Shown here: positions 1 through 9,173 of the stretch, in pieces
Numbering within the stretch: the first letter of the stretch is position 1
Layout: every line of letters starts with the position of its first letter
Origin: Rhodobacter sp. Har01
GTDB lineage: Bacteria > Pseudomonadota > Alphaproteobacteria > Rhodobacterales > Rhodobacteraceae
DNA: 64,000 bases
Assembly: GCF_020564565.1 (NCBI RefSeq)
Contig: NZ_JAJCTD010000002.1
Span: 124,001 to 188,000 of the forward strand
Direction: 5' to 3'
Program-made: the position numbers and the translations under genes
Notes under the pieces: model-generated
The model's database searches: none
What the model was told of the DNA's origin: nothing
Seen by the model: only the letters and a program-made list of their open reading frames with translations

Positions 1-705
1 GCCATAGCGGATAGACACACCCGGGGCCTTGCGGGCTGCCGCGCGGGTGGCGCCGACCAGTTCCTTCTGCAGGAAGGCGATCTCGTCGGCCATGCTGCCG
101 GTGGTGTCGACGACCAGCACGAGGTCAAGGAAGTCGGGGGTCCAGGCCTGGCTTTCCGGCAGCACGACGGTTTGCCTTGAGCCGGTGGCCAGCGTCCGGC
201 GCGCCACTTCCTGGCCGTCGTCGGAGAACACCCGCAGTTCCACCTGTCCCAGCGCGCCGGCGCCCAGCACGGTCGGGAAATCGGCGATGCGGCCGTCGGG
301 GCCGGCATAGCCTTCGTGGAAGGGCTGGGCCGCACCGGGGCGGCGCAGGGTATAGCGCGCGCCGGGGGCACTGTCGCCGCCCGGGCCGGCAAGCCGCGCA
401 AGCACCGGCGCGCCCAGGCCCAGTTTCGGCAGGCCCAGCGCCGGCGCCGTGCGGGCGACATAGCGCGTGAAGGCGTCCAGGTTCAGCACATCGTCGATGT
501 CGCCGGCCGTCAGCACGCCGCGTCGCGCGCCGCCCGCATAGGCCCGGCCAGGCACGGAAGGGGCGGCGTCCGCCACCGCCGATTCCATCACCACGGCTAC
601 CGGTTCGGGGGCCGTTTCGGAAACCGGTCGCGCGGGGCCGGCGGGCATGCAGGCCGCAACCAGTGCGATCAGCGACAGGGCGGGGGGAAGCAGGGACAGG
701 CGCAT
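1..705 (-). CDS. VWA-domain lipoprotein, C-terminal part cut by window edge
   Basis: The first 235 residues are visible and the frame runs off the window start. The N-terminus is a lipoprotein signal with lipobox LVAAC (Cys19), so the mature protein should be lipid-anchored in the envelope. After about 180 residues of proline/alanine-rich and beta-type sequence a von Willebrand factor A domain begins, shown by LVLVVDTTGSM with the metal-binding MIDAS motif D-x-T-x-S at residues 200-204. VWA domains bind partner proteins through a divalent metal; the partner cannot be told from sequence. A promoter (TTGACA/TATGTG) and a palindromic operator lie directly upstream, shared with the divergent DUF6502 gene. 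Function beyond envelope protein binding is unknown. Confidence 0.85.
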   Translation of the reverse strand, partial: MRLSLLPPALSLIALVAACMPAGPARPVSETAPEPVAVVMESAVADAAPSVPGRAYAGGARRGVLTAGDIDDVLNLDAFTRYVARTAPALGLPKLGLGAPVLARLAGPGGDSAPGARYTLRRPGAAQPFHEGYAGPDGRIADFPTVLGAGALGQVELRVFSDDGQEVARRTLATGSRQTVVLPESQAWTPDFLDLVLVVDTTGSMADEIAFLQKELVGATRAAARKAPGVSIRYG

Positions 706-723
706 GGCAGGCTCCATGTGGAA

Positions 724-740
724 ATGTGTAATTTGCACAT
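724..740. promoter_or_regulatory. operator-like palindrome 1 (VWA side)
   Basis: The sequence ATGTGTAATTTGCACAT is an inverted repeat with 7-bp arms (one mismatch) and a 3-bp centre. It ends 19 bp upstream of the VWA lipoprotein start and covers the -10 region and likely transcription start of that gene's promoter. It matches palindrome 2 at 770-786 almost base for base. A dimeric winged-helix repressor is inferred, most simply the adjacent DUF6502 protein. Confidence 0.6.
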
Positions 741-764
741 ACACACGCGCGCTGGACCTGTCAA
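736..764 (-). promoter_or_regulatory. probable sigma-70 promoter of the VWA lipoprotein gene
   Basis: Read on the minus strand, TTGACA (764-759) is followed after 17 bp by TATGTG (741-736). The -35 is a perfect consensus and the spacing is optimal. The -10 overlaps palindrome 1, so a protein bound there would block transcription. No RNA evidence is available. Confidence 0.5.
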
Positions 765-769
765 AGGAA

Positions 770-786
770 ATGTGCATATTGCACAT
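770..786. promoter_or_regulatory. operator-like palindrome 2 (DUF6502 side)
   Basis: ATGTGCATATTGCACAT is a perfect inverted repeat with 7-bp arms. It overlaps the start codon chosen for the DUF6502 gene at 785. Its centre lies 46 bp from that of palindrome 1. The placement suggests autoregulation of the DUF6502 gene together with control of the divergent lipoprotein gene. Confidence 0.6.
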
Positions 787-1534
787 GATGGATCTGTTCG
801 ACGCCCTCTTCGCCCCCGTCGCCAGGCTGCTGGTCGCGCGCGGCGTGCTGTTCCCGGCCCTGGCCGAGCGGATGAAGGCGCATTACGTGCAGGCCGCGCT
901 GGCGCAGTCCGAAGGCCGGGCGACCGACAGCCGGGTGTCGGTGCTGACCGGGCTGCAGCGCCGCGACGTGGCGCGGCTGCGCGGCGCCGATGTCAAGGAC
1001 CAGCGGCCGGGCCACCTGTCGCGGCTGGTGGCGCTGTGGCAGACCGATCCGGCCTGGGCGACCGACCCGCCGCTCACTCTGCCCCGCGGCGGTCCTGCGC
1101 CCTCGTTCGAGGCGCTGGCGCTGGCGGTCCGCCGCGACGTGCATGCGCGGACCATGCTTGATGCCCTGGTCGCCGCGGGCACGGTGGCGCTGTCGGCGGA
1201 CGGCCAGACGGTGCGGCTGGCGCAACCGTCCTACCAGCCGCTGGCCGGGTCCGACGACCAGCTGGCCTATCTGGCCCGCAACCTGGGCGATCACGCCCAG
1301 GCGGCGTTCGAGAACGTGCAGGGCCGCGAGCCGCCGCATTTCGAGCGCGCCGTCCACTACACCGGCCTGACCGACGTGCAGGTGGCCGCCCTGGCCGCGC
1401 GCTTTACCGCTGCCGAGATGGCGCTGTTCGCCGAAATCAGCCAGACTGCCGCGCAGATGAAGCGGTCGAACCAGCCCCCCGGGCGTATGCGCTTTCGCGC
1501 CGGAGGCTACTTCTTCCGGACCGGAGACGACTGA
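785..1534 (+). CDS. DUF6502 family protein, probable winged-helix regulator
   Basis: 249 residues. The sequence fits the DUF6502 family, common in Rhodobacterales and of no proven function. Residues about 51-70 read VSVLTGLQRRDVARLRGADV, which has the spacing of a helix-turn-helix recognition segment, so DNA binding is likely (inference). The start is uncertain: in-frame ATGs occur at 770, 785 and 788, and the only purine-rich stretch (AAAGGAAA, 763-770) is too close to 770 and rather far from 785. The gene overlaps the next small lipoprotein gene by TGATG. Palindromes at 724-740 and 770-786 make autoregulation plausible. Confidence 0.75.
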   Translation: MMDLFDALFAPVARLLVARGVLFPALAERMKAHYVQAALAQSEGRATDSRVSVLTGLQRRDVARLRGADVKDQRPGHLSRLVALWQTDPAWATDPPLTLPRGGPAPSFEALALAVRRDVHARTMLDALVAAGTVALSADGQTVRLAQPSYQPLAGSDDQLAYLARNLGDHAQAAFENVQGREPPHFERAVHYTGLTDVQVAALAARFTAAEMALFAEISQTAAQMKRSNQPPGRMRFRAGGYFFRTGDD

Positions 1535-1710
1535 TGCACCGCCTTGCCGCCTTGCTGGCCCTTGCCCTCATGACCGCCTGTGCCGCGCCGCAGCCGCTGG
1601 CAGAGTCGGAGGTCGCCACCGAGCCCGCCTATGCGGCGGCACCCGACCGCGGCAGCTGCCTGCCGGGCGACGATGACGGCATCGGCGGCACCGGCTGCCC
1701 GGTCGACTGA
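1534..1710 (+). CDS. small lipoprotein
   Basis: 58 residues, starting at the ATG inside the TGATG overlap with the DUF6502 gene, which implies translational coupling. The N-terminus has a short hydrophobic segment and lipobox LMTAC (Cys16). The mature part is only about 40 residues, acidic and glycine-rich, and contains two further cysteines near the C-terminus in a CLPGDDDGIGGTGC segment that resembles a short acidic loop able to bind a metal, although this is only a compositional impression. It is too short for most gene finders. Function is unknown; coupling suggests it belongs with the DUF6502 gene. Confidence 0.6.
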   Translation: MHRLAALLALALMTACAAPQPLAESEVATEPAYAAAPDRGSCLPGDDDGIGGTGCPVD

Positions 1711-1712
1711 GG

Positions 1713-2537
<825 letters not shown>

Positions 2538-2599
2538 GTCGGACCCTCCTCTTGGTGGTGCGGGGTCATAGCGGCTGGCGGCGCGCCGCGCAACGTGCC

Positions 2600-3517
2600 T
2601 CAGGCAAACGGGTCAGGCGCGGGGTTGGCACCGCAGACAAGCACGGCAAGGCGTTCGCCGGGGGCGGGGACATAGGCGCCGCACAGCAGGGCGGCCAGCG
2701 CCGCGGCGCCGGCGGGTTCCACGTATTGCCGCAGCGCTTGCCACAGCACCCGCTGCGCCTCGGCGATGGCGGCATCGGGGACCAGAACCGAGGTCACGCG
2801 GTTCGCCACGGCGAGGTCGTAGCAAAGCCGCCCGATCCGGGTGGCCCCCAGGGCATTCGCCGCAATGCCGCCGACCTGCACCTCGGTGTCGGGGCCAAGG
2901 GCCAGCGCGCGGTTCAGGGTGGGCGCCAGTTCCGGCTCGACCGCCACCACCTTGCGGCGGCCGCCCAGCCAGGCCAGCGACCCGGCGATCAGCCCGCCGC
3001 CGCCGACCGCGATCAGCACGGTGTCGGCGGCCAGCCCCTGCGCTTCCCATTCCCGCAGCAGGGTGCCCTGCCCGGCCACGGTGGCCGGGGCATCATAGGG
3101 ATGCACCGGCATCGCGCCTGTCGCCACCGCATGTTCCGCCGAACGGACGGCGGCATCCTGGTAGAGGCCGGGGACAACCTCTAGCTGGGCGCCCTGTTCG
3201 CGGATCAGGGCGATCTTCGCCGGCCCGGCGATGTCCGGCACGAAGACCCGGGCCGGCACGCCCAGCCGGGCCGCGGCGAAGGCCACCGCCGCGCCATGGT
3301 TGCCGCCCGAGGCCGCCGTCACCCCTGCCGCGGGCAGCGACCGCGACAAGAGCGTGTTGAAGGCACCGCGGGCCTTGAAGCTGCCGGTGTGCTGAAGGTT
3401 CTCCAGCTTGACCTCGACCGGCCCCGCCCCGGGCAGGTCCAGCGCCAGCACCGGTGTCTGCCGCACATGGCCGGCGATCCGTGCCGCGGCCGCATCGATC
3501 TCTGGCACCCAATCCAT
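2600..3517 (-). CDS. PLP-dependent serine/threonine dehydratase family enzyme
   Basis: 305 residues, fold type II PLP enzyme. The Schiff-base lysine is in SFKARGAFN (Lys48), the phosphate-binding loop is SGGNHG (about 70-75), and a glycine-rich GGGGL turn follows at about 170. There is no C-terminal ACT domain, so it resembles short catabolic threonine/serine dehydratases, or serine racemase-like enzymes, rather than biosynthetic IlvA. Such enzymes deaminate L-Thr or L-Ser to 2-oxoacids. The ATG at 3517 was chosen because homology begins immediately ([14 protein letters not shown]); upstream in-frame sequence is shadow-like and overlaps the divergent gene. Exact substrate is not decidable from sequence. 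Confidence 0.85.
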   Translation of the reverse strand: MDWVPEIDAAAARIAGHVRQTPVLALDLPGAGPVEVKLENLQHTGSFKARGAFNTLLSRSLPAAGVTAASGGNHGAAVAFAAARLGVPARVFVPDIAGPAKIALIREQGAQLEVVPGLYQDAAVRSAEHAVATGAMPVHPYDAPATVAGQGTLLREWEAQGLAADTVLIAVGGGGLIAGSLAWLGGRRKVVAVEPELAPTLNRALALGPDTEVQVGGIAANALGATRIGRLCYDLAVANRVTSVLVPDAAIAEAQRVLWQALRQYVEPAGAAALAALLCGAYVPAPGERLAVLVCGANPAPDPFA

Positions 3518-3596
3518 TCCGCACCTCTGCCGCCACTGGCCAAGTCCCGGCCCCCAGCCTATGACTGCCCTTGCCCCCGACGTGCAAGGAAAGATC

Positions 3597-4409
3597 ATGG
3601 CCGACGACACCCGCAGCCACCCGTTCCGCGACAGCACGCAGGACGTCGAGACCGCCAAGCGCATTCCCGACACGCCGCAGACCCGGGCGCCGGCCTACCG
3701 GCTGGCCTTTGCCGACCGCGATTTTCTGATGCGCGAGGAACTGCGGCCGGTGCGGCTGCAGCTGGAACTTCTGAAGCCGCAGCTGATCATGGATGAGCGC
3801 GGGATCGAATCGACGGTGGTGATGTTCGGCGGGGCGCGGATTCCGGCGCCAGAGCATCGCGACCAGGCCAAGACACCGACGCTGGCGGCCTTGTCGCACT
3901 ATTACGATGAGGCCCGGCGCTTTGCCCGGCTGATGACCGAGCGCAGCCTGGACAGCTATGGCCGGCAGTGGGTGATCTGCACTGGCGGCGGGCCGGGGGT
4001 GATGGAGGCGGGCAACCGTGGCGCGGACGACGCCGGCGGCCAGTCGATCGGGCTGAACATCGTCCTGCCGCACGAACAGGCGCCGAACGGCTATGTCACG
4101 CCGGACCTGGCGTTCAACTTCCACTATTTCGCGATCCGCAAGATGCATTTCCTGATGCGGGCCGCGGCGATCTGCGTGTTTCCCGGCGGCTTCGGCACCC
4201 TGGACGAGACCTTCGAGGCGCTGACCCTGATCCAGACCGGGCGGATGAAGCGCATCCCGTTCCTGATGTTCGGCCGCGAGTGGTGGGAACAGATCGTCGA
4301 CTGGAACCGGCTGGCCCAGGCCGGCGTGATCGGCCGCGAGGACCTGGACCTGTTCCGCATGGTCGAGACCGCCGAAGAGGCGGTCGCGGCGATCGACGAC
4401 TGGGACTGA
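3597..4409 (+). CDS. LOG family protein (TIGR00730-type)
   Basis: 270 residues. The Rossmann-like LOG fold is marked by TGGGPGVMEA at about 129-138 and PGGFGTLDETFE at about 196-207, the conserved PGGxGTxxE motif of cytokinin-activating phosphoribohydrolases and pyrimidine nucleotide 5'-monophosphate nucleosidases. Members release the base from nucleoside 5'-monophosphates. The first about 60 residues are an extension seen in longer members. The start at 3597 is preferred over an in-frame ATG at 3561 because AAGGAAAG lies just ahead of it. True substrate is not known. Confidence 0.85.
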   Translation: MADDTRSHPFRDSTQDVETAKRIPDTPQTRAPAYRLAFADRDFLMREELRPVRLQLELLKPQLIMDERGIESTVVMFGGARIPAPEHRDQAKTPTLAALSHYYDEARRFARLMTERSLDSYGRQWVICTGGGPGVMEAGNRGADDAGGQSIGLNIVLPHEQAPNGYVTPDLAFNFHYFAIRKMHFLMRAAAICVFPGGFGTLDETFEALTLIQTGRMKRIPFLMFGREWWEQIVDWNRLAQAGVIGREDLDLFRMVETAEEAVAAIDDWD

Positions 4410-4413
4410 GGCG

Positions 4414-4430
4414 TGTCCCATGATGGGACA
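4414..4430. repeat. perfect 8+1+8 palindrome after the LOG gene
   Basis: TGTCCCATGATGGGACA is an exact inverted repeat five bases after the LOG gene stop. It lies between convergent genes, so it may be a short 3' hairpin rather than an operator. No T-run follows. A second weak stem (AAGCC...GGGCTT) follows at about 4440-4460. The 98-bp gap between the LOG and ETF-QO genes holds nothing else I can name. Confidence 0.4.
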
Positions 4431-4507
4431 TTCCTGCGCACAAGCCTTTTCAAGGGCTTGGCGGCCCGTTTTAACGAATTGTCAAGATTTTCCCCCTCCG
4501 GGGCGCA

Positions 4508-6157
4508 TCACATGTTGGGATAATTCGGCCCGCCGCCGCCCTGCGGCGTGGTCCAGACGATGTTCTGCGACGGGTCCTTGATGTCGCAGGTCTTGCAGTG
4601 CACGCAGTTCTGGAAGTTGATCACGAACCGCGGCTCCTTGCCCGGATCGGAGACCACTTCATACACCCCTGCCGGGCAGTAGCGCTGCGCCGGCTCGGCA
4701 TATTCCGGCAGGTTCACCGCGATCGGGATCGCCGGGTCCTTGAGCTTGAGATGCGCCGGCTGCGCCTCATCGTGGTTGGTGAAGCTGTAGGCGACGTTGG
4801 TCAGCCGGTCGAAGGACAGCACGCCATCGGGCTTGGGGTAGTCGATCGGCTTGAAGTCCGCCGCCTTGCCGGTGTGCTGGGCATCGGTCTTGTGATGCTT
4901 GAGCGTGCCGAAGGCGGTCAGCCCGATGGTGTTGAGCCACATGTCCAACCCGCCGCCCACCAGGCTGGCGGCCAGCCCGTAGTGCGACCACAGCGGCTTG
5001 ACGTTGCGCACCTTCTTCAGGTCCTGGCCGATGGCGCCGGTGCGCACGTCGGTCTCATACTCGGTCAACTCGTCGCCGGCGCGGCCGGCCTTGATGGCGG
5101 CCGCCGCCGCATCCGCCGCCGCGATGCCGGACAACATGGCGTTGTGGTTGCCCTTGATCCGCGGCACGTTCACCAGACCGGCGGTGCAGCCCAAGAGCGC
5201 CACGCCGGGCGCCACCATCTTGGGGATCGACTGCCAGCCGCCTTCGGAGATGGCCCGCGCGCCATAGGCGATGCGCTTGCCGCCCTTGAGCAGCTCGGCC
5301 ACCACCGGATGGTGCTTGAAGCGCTGAAACTCCATGTAGGGGTAGAGATAGGGGTTCTCGTAGTTCAGGTGGACGACCAGGCCGACGGCGACCTGATTGT
5401 TCTCAAGGTGATAGATGAAAGACCCGCCGCCGGCGTTCTTGCCCAGCGGCCAGCCCATGGTGTGGGTGACCGTGCCTTCCTTGTGCCTGGCGGGGTCGAT
5501 CTCCCAGATCTCCTTCATGCCCAGGCCGAATTTCTGCGGGCATTTCCCGGCCGAGAGGTCGTATTTCGCGATCACCTGCTTGGCCAGCGAGCCGCGCACG
5601 CCTTCGCAGAGGAAGACATACTTGCCGCGCAGTTCCATCCCCGGCTCATACGACGGCCCCGGTTCGCCCGTGGCCGGATCACGGCCGAATTCGCCGGCCA
5701 CAACGCCCGCCACCCGGTCGCCGTCGAACACCAGTTCCGAGGCCGCCATGCCGGCGAAAACCTCGACCCCCATGCCTTCGGCCACGCCGGCCAGCCAGCG
5801 GCAGACATTGGCCATCGAGACGATGTAGTTGCCGTGGTTCGACATCAGCCGCGGCATCGGCCAGTTCGGCACGCGCACCTTGCCCGAGGCGCCCAGCACC
5901 AGGAAGTTGTCGGACTTGACCGCATTGCGGATCGGCGCGCCCATCGTCTGCCAGTCCGGCAACAGCCGGTTCAGCCCCGAGGGATCGAGCACCGCGCCGG
6001 ACAGGATGTGGGCGCCAACCTCAGAGCCCTTTTCCAGTACCAGCACGGTAAGATCGGGGTCGATCTGCTTGAGCCGGATGGCGGCGGCCAACCCGGAAGG
6101 GCCCGCTCCGACAATCACGACGTCATAGTCCATCGACTCGCGCACGATCTCGGACAT
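4508..6157 (-). CDS. electron transfer flavoprotein-ubiquinone oxidoreductase
   Basis: 549 residues, full length for ETF-QO. It carries electrons from reduced ETF, collected from acyl-CoA and other dehydrogenases, into the ubiquinone pool at the inner membrane. The FAD-binding [10 protein letters not shown] motif is at about 16-26. The C-terminal ferredoxin-like part has a first cysteine in [10 protein letters not shown] and then [13 protein letters not shown], which together supply the four ligands of the 4Fe-4S cluster. It is monocistronic here. The acyl-CoA dehydrogenase at 10959 is a plausible electron source by way of ETF. Confidence 0.95.
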   Translation of the reverse strand: MSEIVRESMDYDVVIVGAGPSGLAAAIRLKQIDPDLTVLVLEKGSEVGAHILSGAVLDPSGLNRLLPDWQTMGAPIRNAVKSDNFLVLGASGKVRVPNWPMPRLMSNHGNYIVSMANVCRWLAGVAEGMGVEVFAGMAASELVFDGDRVAGVVAGEFGRDPATGEPGPSYEPGMELRGKYVFLCEGVRGSLAKQVIAKYDLSAGKCPQKFGLGMKEIWEIDPARHKEGTVTHTMGWPLGKNAGGGSFIYHLENNQVAVGLVVHLNYENPYLYPYMEFQRFKHHPVVAELLKGGKRIAYGARAISEGGWQSIPKMVAPGVALLGCTAGLVNVPRIKGNHNAMLSGIAAADAAAAAIKAGRAGDELTEYETDVRTGAIGQDLKKVRNVKPLWSHYGLAASLVGGGLDMWLNTIGLTAFGTLKHHKTDAQHTGKAADFKPIDYPKPDGVLSFDRLTNVAYSFTNHDEAQPAHLKLKDPAIPIAVNLPEYAEPAQRYCPAGVYEVVSDPGKEPRFVINFQNCVHCKTCDIKDPSQNIVWTTPQGGGGPNYPNM

Positions 6158-6366
6158 CGACTTTCCCTTCGCATCCCGCCAACCGGGCTGTGTTGCCCCA
6201 TGGTCAGGGCAAGGTCAACCGCGAAGCAACATTGCAGAGGTTGCCGCGCCGGCTGGCGAAATATTCTTGTCCGGCGGCGACGGATTCCGCCGAAGGCCCG
6301 CCATTCCACTTGCAATTGGGCAGGGCATCGGGTGATTTGACGAAGACCGACGCAGGCAGTCATGGA

Positions 6367-6396
6367 CCGGGAAACCGGCCCGTGGCCTTGTTTTTT
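6367..6396 (+). promoter_or_regulatory. possible attenuator-like structure in the greA leader
   Basis: A CCGG-GAAA-CCGG hairpin (6367-6378) runs into an alternative GGCC-CGT-GGCC stem (6377-6387), followed by TTGTTTTTT (6388-6396), 19 bp before the greA start. The arrangement looks like a small intrinsic terminator with a competing stem. Stems are short (4 bp), so confidence is low. Confidence 0.3.
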
Positions 6397-6414
6397 CACT
6401 TGAACGGTAGACCG

Positions 6415-6885
6415 ATGGACAAGATCCCGATGACCCGCCGCGGCTTTGAGGTGCTGGACGCCGAGTTGCGGCACCTGAAGACCGTGGACCGCCCGGCGAT
6501 CATCAAGGACATCGCCGAGGCGCGGGCGCATGGCGACCTGTCGGAGAACGCCGAATACCACGCGGCGCGGGAAAAGCAGGGCTTCATCGAGGGCCGGATC
6601 AAGGAACTGGAGAGCGTCATCTCGCTGGCCGAGGTGATTGACCCGGCCCGGCTGTCGGGACCGGTGAAGTTCGGCGCGACGGTGACCATCGTCGATGAGG
6701 ACAGCGACGAAGAGAAGACCTACCAGATCGTCGGCGAGGTCGAGGCGCGCATCGAGGCGGGCCTCTTGAACGTGCGCTCGCCGCTGGCGCGCGCGCTGAT
6801 CGGCAAGGAGGAAGGCGACAGCGTCGAGGTCGTCACCCCCCGCGGCCCGCGCAGCTATGAAGTGCTGTCGATCCGGTTCGTCTGA
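6415..6885 (+). CDS. greA: transcription elongation factor GreA
   Basis: 156 residues, typical GreA size. GreA enters the RNA polymerase secondary channel and stimulates cleavage of backtracked transcripts. The N-terminal coiled coil carries the family signature with the acidic tip in [21 protein letters not shown] (about 41-61), and the C-terminal FKBP-like domain ends with EVLSIRF. The ATG at 6415 begins [14 protein letters not shown], matching the family start. The gene following at 6891 starts only five bases downstream, so the two are probably co-transcribed. The leader holds a hairpin followed by a T-run. Confidence 0.95.
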   Translation: MDKIPMTRRGFEVLDAELRHLKTVDRPAIIKDIAEARAHGDLSENAEYHAAREKQGFIEGRIKELESVISLAEVIDPARLSGPVKFGATVTIVDEDSDEEKTYQIVGEVEARIEAGLLNVRSPLARALIGKEEGDSVEVVTPRGPRSYEVLSIRFV

Positions 6886-6890
6886 CCGCC

Positions 6891-7919
6891 ATGGCCCGCC
6901 CGCCGGACATGCCGCCCGATCCGCTTGGTCTTTCGGCCCGGCCCGAGCCGGCTGCGGGCGGCCGCACCACCGAAATCGTCGGCGGCCTGCTCAGCGTGGT
7001 CTGGGTGGTGGCCGTGCTGGCCTATATCCTGATCTCGCCGCCCGGCACCGAAGCGCAGACGATGGGGCTGGCGATGACGCTGCTGATCGTCTTCCTGCCG
7101 CTGGCGATGATCTGGGTGGCGGTGATCACCCTGCGCTCGGTGCGCGAATTGCGCGGCGAGGCGGCGCGGCTGCAGGCGGCGGTGGATGCGATGCGCACCA
7201 GCTATGTGCAGACCTCGGCCCAGGTGCAGGCGGCGGCGATCAAGCCATCGGTCGAGAAGAAGCTGGACGAGATCGCGGCGGTCGCGAAAGAGACCGGCAC
7301 CGTGCTGGCCACCTTTTCCAGCCGCCGCGACGCCAGCCTCAGCGTGCCCTCGGCCGACCGCAAGGCGGCGCTGGCCCCGGCCCGGCCCGACCCCGAGGCG
7401 GAACAGCCGGGACTGGCGCTGGGCACTCCGACCGACGAGATGCGGCCGCCGCTGAGCGTGGCCGAGTTCGTCCGGGCGCTGCAGTTCCCGGAAACCCCCG
7501 AGGACAAGGAGGGTTTTCGCGCGTTGCGGATGGCGCTGGAGGACCGCACGGTGGCGCGGCTGATCCGGGCGGCGCAGGACGTGCTGACGCTGTTGTCGCA
7601 GGAAGGCATCTACATGGACGACCTGCGGCCCGAGATGGCGCGGCCCGACCTGTGGCGGCGCTTTGCGGCGGGCGAGCGGGGGCGGGCCATCGCCGCGGTG
7701 GGCGGCATCCGCGACCGCGCCTCGCTGGCGCTGACGGCGGCACGGATGCGCGAGGACACGGTGTTCCGCGACGCCGCACACCATTTCCTGCGCACCTTCG
7801 ACAAGGTGTTCCAGGTGTTCGAGAAGACCGCCAGCGATGCCGAGCTGGCCGAACTGGCCGATACCCGCACGGCGCGGGCCTTCATGCTGTTCGGCCGGGT
7901 GGCGGGGGTGTTCGACTAA
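6891..7919 (+). CDS. conserved membrane protein of unknown function
   Basis: 342 residues. I do not recognise a named domain. Two transmembrane segments lie at about 27-50 (IVGGLLSVVWVVAVLAYIL) and 59-82 (MGLAMTLLIVFLPLAMIWVA). A putative coiled-coil or amphipathic stretch follows (about 83-145), then a proline-rich linker, and from about 180 a helical domain containing PLSVAEFVRALQFPETPEDKEGF. Topology suggests a large cytoplasmic C-terminus. It directly follows greA, which may reflect only shared transcription. It looks like a lineage-restricted protein of Rhodobacterales. Confidence 0.75.
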   Translation: MARPPDMPPDPLGLSARPEPAAGGRTTEIVGGLLSVVWVVAVLAYILISPPGTEAQTMGLAMTLLIVFLPLAMIWVAVITLRSVRELRGEAARLQAAVDAMRTSYVQTSAQVQAAAIKPSVEKKLDEIAAVAKETGTVLATFSSRRDASLSVPSADRKAALAPARPDPEAEQPGLALGTPTDEMRPPLSVAEFVRALQFPETPEDKEGFRALRMALEDRTVARLIRAAQDVLTLLSQEGIYMDDLRPEMARPDLWRRFAAGERGRAIAAVGGIRDRASLALTAARMREDTVFRDAAHHFLRTFDKVFQVFEKTASDAELAELADTRTARAFMLFGRVAGVFD

Positions 7920-7923
7920 AGCG

Positions 7924-8505
7924 CTACAGCGGGCGGACCATGGTGATGGCCGCGGCAAAGCCGAAGATCGGTTGCAGCAGGCCCAGCCGGACCCGGTCGG
8001 TGGCGACGAAGCCCAGGCGCTCGTACAGCGCCCGCGCCCGCCAGTTGCTGTCGATCACCTCAAGCCGGATGGCGCCGTAGCCGCGGGCGCGGGCCTCGTC
8101 GAACAAGGCAGCCATGAGCGCGCTGCCGATGCCCTGGCTGCGCGCGCTGCGGGCCACCGCAATGCCGTCGATCAGGAAGCGCTGGTTGTCCACCTCGTTG
8201 CCCAGCGCGCGCAGGGCCAGCCCGCGCCAGAGCGCGCCGATGCGGCCATAGGCAGCCTGAAGGTCGGCCATGCTGCCGCCGGCAAAGCTGCCGAAGGGCG
8301 ACTTGAAGCCGGCAATGCCCAGAAGCGCGCCGTCCTCGGTTACCGCGGTGAAGCAATGGTCGGCGCGGATCACCCGGGCCAGATAGGCCAGCGCCCGGTC
8401 GTCAGGCCCCAGCACGGTGCCAAGCTTGCCGCCGAAGGCTTCCCAGTAGAGCCGGGCCGCGGCGGCGTGCTGTGCGGCGGCAAGGCCCTTGCGGATGCTG
8501 ACCAT
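7924..8505 (-). CDS. GNAT family N-acetyltransferase
   Basis: 193 residues. The acetyl-CoA-binding motif A is visible as IDGIAVARSARSQGIGSALM (the R/Q-x-x-G-x-G/A signature is RSQGIGSA), and motif B follows with LEVIDSNWRARALYERLGF. Substrate is unknown; small-molecule or protein N-terminal acetylation are both possible. The ATG at 8505 is chosen over an upstream in-frame TTG because a GGGACGGGG stretch precedes it. The upstream lipoprotein gene ends 25 bp away on the same strand, so an operon is possible. Confidence 0.85.
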   Translation of the reverse strand: MVSIRKGLAAAQHAAAARLYWEAFGGKLGTVLGPDDRALAYLARVIRADHCFTAVTEDGALLGIAGFKSPFGSFAGGSMADLQAAYGRIGALWRGLALRALGNEVDNQRFLIDGIAVARSARSQGIGSALMAALFDEARARGYGAIRLEVIDSNWRARALYERLGFVATDRVRLGLLQPIFGFAAAITMVRPL

Positions 8506-8530
8506 CGGCCCCGTCCCGCCCAACTGGCGC

Positions 8531-9145
8531 TCAGTTCACCCGATTGCCTTGCCTGTCGACCAGAATGACCCCGTGGGTGTTCGGCACATCCTCGTCGGTC
8601 AGGTAGCGCTCGGTCACGCCGGGCAATGCGCCGAACTGCTCTCCCAGGTTGATCGGGAACCAGGTCGAGCGGATCGAGCCGAACCCCGGCACGTCGCGCA
8701 GGATCAGCGAGATCGAATCGGCGCACATGGCCTTGGGCACGGCGCCGTTGCTCTGGATCTTCTGCAGCACCAGTTCCGCCACTTCGGGCGACACGATGCG
8801 GGTGCGCTCGATCACCGCGAAATGGTCGCGGGTGTGGTAGTCGAGGTAGAACAGCACCAGATCGTCGGTCATGCCGAAGTGCACGTCGTTGCGGACCGGA
8901 GCCTTGGGGTGCTGCCAGGTGCCGGCCGGGTCGAACAGCACCCGTTCGGACCCGTTGACCAGCAGCGCGGAATGCGCGCCGCTGCCGTTCGCGGTGTTGA
9001 TCGTGGTCAGCAGCGTCACCGAAGCCGGTGGCCCGGCGACGTGGCGCGCGGCCTCGACCTGTTCCTGGGGGGCAAAGGTCTTGTCGGCCCCGCAGGCCGC
9101 AAGGAACAGGGCAGCGGCGAGGGCTGAAAAAGCGCGCGGCATCAT
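8531..9145 (-). CDS. lipoprotein, possible permuted NlpC/P60 (papain-like) fold
   Basis: 204 residues from the ATG at 9145 (a second ATG follows immediately at 9142). The signal ends in lipobox LAAC (Cys18). In the mature part, SGAHSALLV places a histidine (His58) on a likely beta-strand and MCADSISLIL places a cysteine (Cys141) at the start of a helix. Histidine before cysteine in this setting resembles circularly permuted NlpC/P60 proteins such as the YiiX/LRAT-like group, which hydrolyse or acylate amide/ester bonds. That assignment is inference from pattern only. It lies upstream of the GNAT gene and downstream of the aa3 oxidase subunit IV gene on the same strand. Confidence 0.75.
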   Translation of the reverse strand: MMPRAFSALAAALFLAACGADKTFAPQEQVEAARHVAGPPASVTLLTTINTANGSGAHSALLVNGSERVLFDPAGTWQHPKAPVRNDVHFGMTDDLVLFYLDYHTRDHFAVIERTRIVSPEVAELVLQKIQSNGAVPKAMCADSISLILRDVPGFGSIRSTWFPINLGEQFGALPGVTERYLTDEDVPNTHGVILVDRQGNRVN

Positions 9146-9173
9146 GATCGGGGGCAGGTCCGTAAGCTGGGGG

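Noticed and set aside
724..786. FNR, PpsR or NtrC binding sites at the DUF6502 palindromes
   Set aside because: The arms ATGTGCA/TGCACAT do not fit TTGAT-N4-ATCAA, TGT-N12-ACA or the NtrC spacing, so an unknown local regulator is more likely.
4598..6340. A 580-codon plus-strand frame over ETF-QO
   Set aside because: Antisense shadow of a certain gene; composition is Arg/His/Gly-rich and no motif is seen.
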